Below, in pieces: positions 63,926 through 64,000 of a stretch of 64,000 nucleotides of DNA. The stretch is taken from the NCBI GenBank assembly GCA_947367255.1, contig CANBCZ010000005.1, positions 43,018-107,017 on the forward strand, written 5' to 3'. A model generated the notes under the pieces. It was not told the DNA's origin. It saw only the letters and a program-made list of their open reading frames with translations, and ran no database searches. Source of the DNA: an uncultured Alistipes sp. (GTDB lineage Bacteria; Bacteroidota; Bacteroidia; Bacteroidales; Rikenellaceae). Made by a program: the position numbers and the translations under genes. Position 1 is the stretch's first letter. Each line of letters starts with the position of its first letter.

Positions 63926-64000
63926 AACAACTGCCCGCTTTTTCGAGAAAAAGCAGGGCGTGCAAAAAGCTTTCGCCAAAACTCCGTTTTGGTAGTTGTT
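63926..64000. repeat. Nested-hairpin structure after tsaD, cut by window edge
   Basis: Outer arms AACAACT (63926-63932) and AGTTGTT (63994-64000) enclose the hairpin GCTTTTTC/GAAAAAGC with GCCC/GGGC below (63933-63959) and a second hairpin CCAAAAC/GTTTTGG (63976-63992). The first resembles a terminator for tsaD. The nested plan recalls the element family, but the arm sequence differs and the right edge may be incomplete. Confidence 0.5.

Noticed and set aside
1..64000. tRNA or rRNA genes
   Set aside because: No cloverleaf with a GGTTCGAATCC-like T arm or rRNA conserved stretch was found by eye in the gaps.

Overview
The window is a chromosomal segment of a Bacteroidota bacterium, most likely order Bacteroidales and possibly Rikenellaceae/Alistipes-like (the family is inference). 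Supporting signs are a fused SecDF, SusC/SusD, BACON and fimbrillin-like lipoproteins, a GGGtGRT protein, TIGR02757, DUF4831, DUF4923 and an HYC_CC_PP protein, the lack of obvious Shine-Dalgarno sequences, and at least fourteen TAnnTTTG -7 promoter boxes. No rRNA, tRNA, prophage, insertion sequence with a transposase, or CRISPR array is visible.

Layout. 1-7160: minus-strand housekeeping genes (dxr cut by the window edge, a degenerate LytM-like membrane protein, an AlkD-like HEAT protein, DUF4831, trmN6, TIGR02757, a LolD-like ATPase, folP, coaE, YbbR). 7227-11118: a 44-residue peptide gene and a 1188-residue surface lipoprotein joining a fimbrillin-like domain, GLUG repeats and an SGNH hydrolase. 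11488-17616: secDF, gpsA, a secreted SGNH hydrolase and a small HTH protein. 17736-29164: lolA-ftsK-murI-phosphoesterase-aroK, then parC-parE-plsC. 29336-32880 (plus strand): a probable metal-handling operon (PqqD-like, HYC_CC_PP, TonB receptor, HMA/His-rich protein). 33113-38300: the GGGtGRT/NifU-like pair, an AsmA protein and DUF4923. 38398-54823: a surface nuclease, an NhaC-type antiporter and a five-gene SusC/SusD operon ending in a phosphoesterase and a giant BACON/GLUG lipoprotein. 54972-63921: a PAQR membrane protein, DUF1573, tonB, exbD, exbB, tamB and tsaD.

The most unusual content lies between the genes. A family of about 123-129 nt structured elements recurs at least five times, with shorter (44 nt), longer (207 nt) and decayed relatives. 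Each has nested stems: a terminal arm (TTTGTTGT...ACAACAAA, TTTATCGT...ACGATAAA or TTTCTTGT...ACAAGAAA), one or two inner stems, and a central hairpin with a small GTAC...GTAC-type tip. Both halves of the stems change together between copies, so the fold rather than the sequence is conserved. In six cases the element's last base directly abuts the stop codon of the neighbouring gene, always in the same orientation. I do not recognise this as a described repeat or RNA family. It could be a 3'-end/terminator element, a noncoding RNA, or a folded-DNA non-autonomous mobile element.

Functionally the region combines envelope biogenesis (SecDF, LolA/LolD-like, TamB, AsmA, TonB-ExbBD) with surface nutrient capture. 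The SusC/SusD operon carries a phosphoesterase rather than glycosidases, and a tethered nuclease lies just downstream, which suggests scavenging of nucleic acids or organophosphates (inference).
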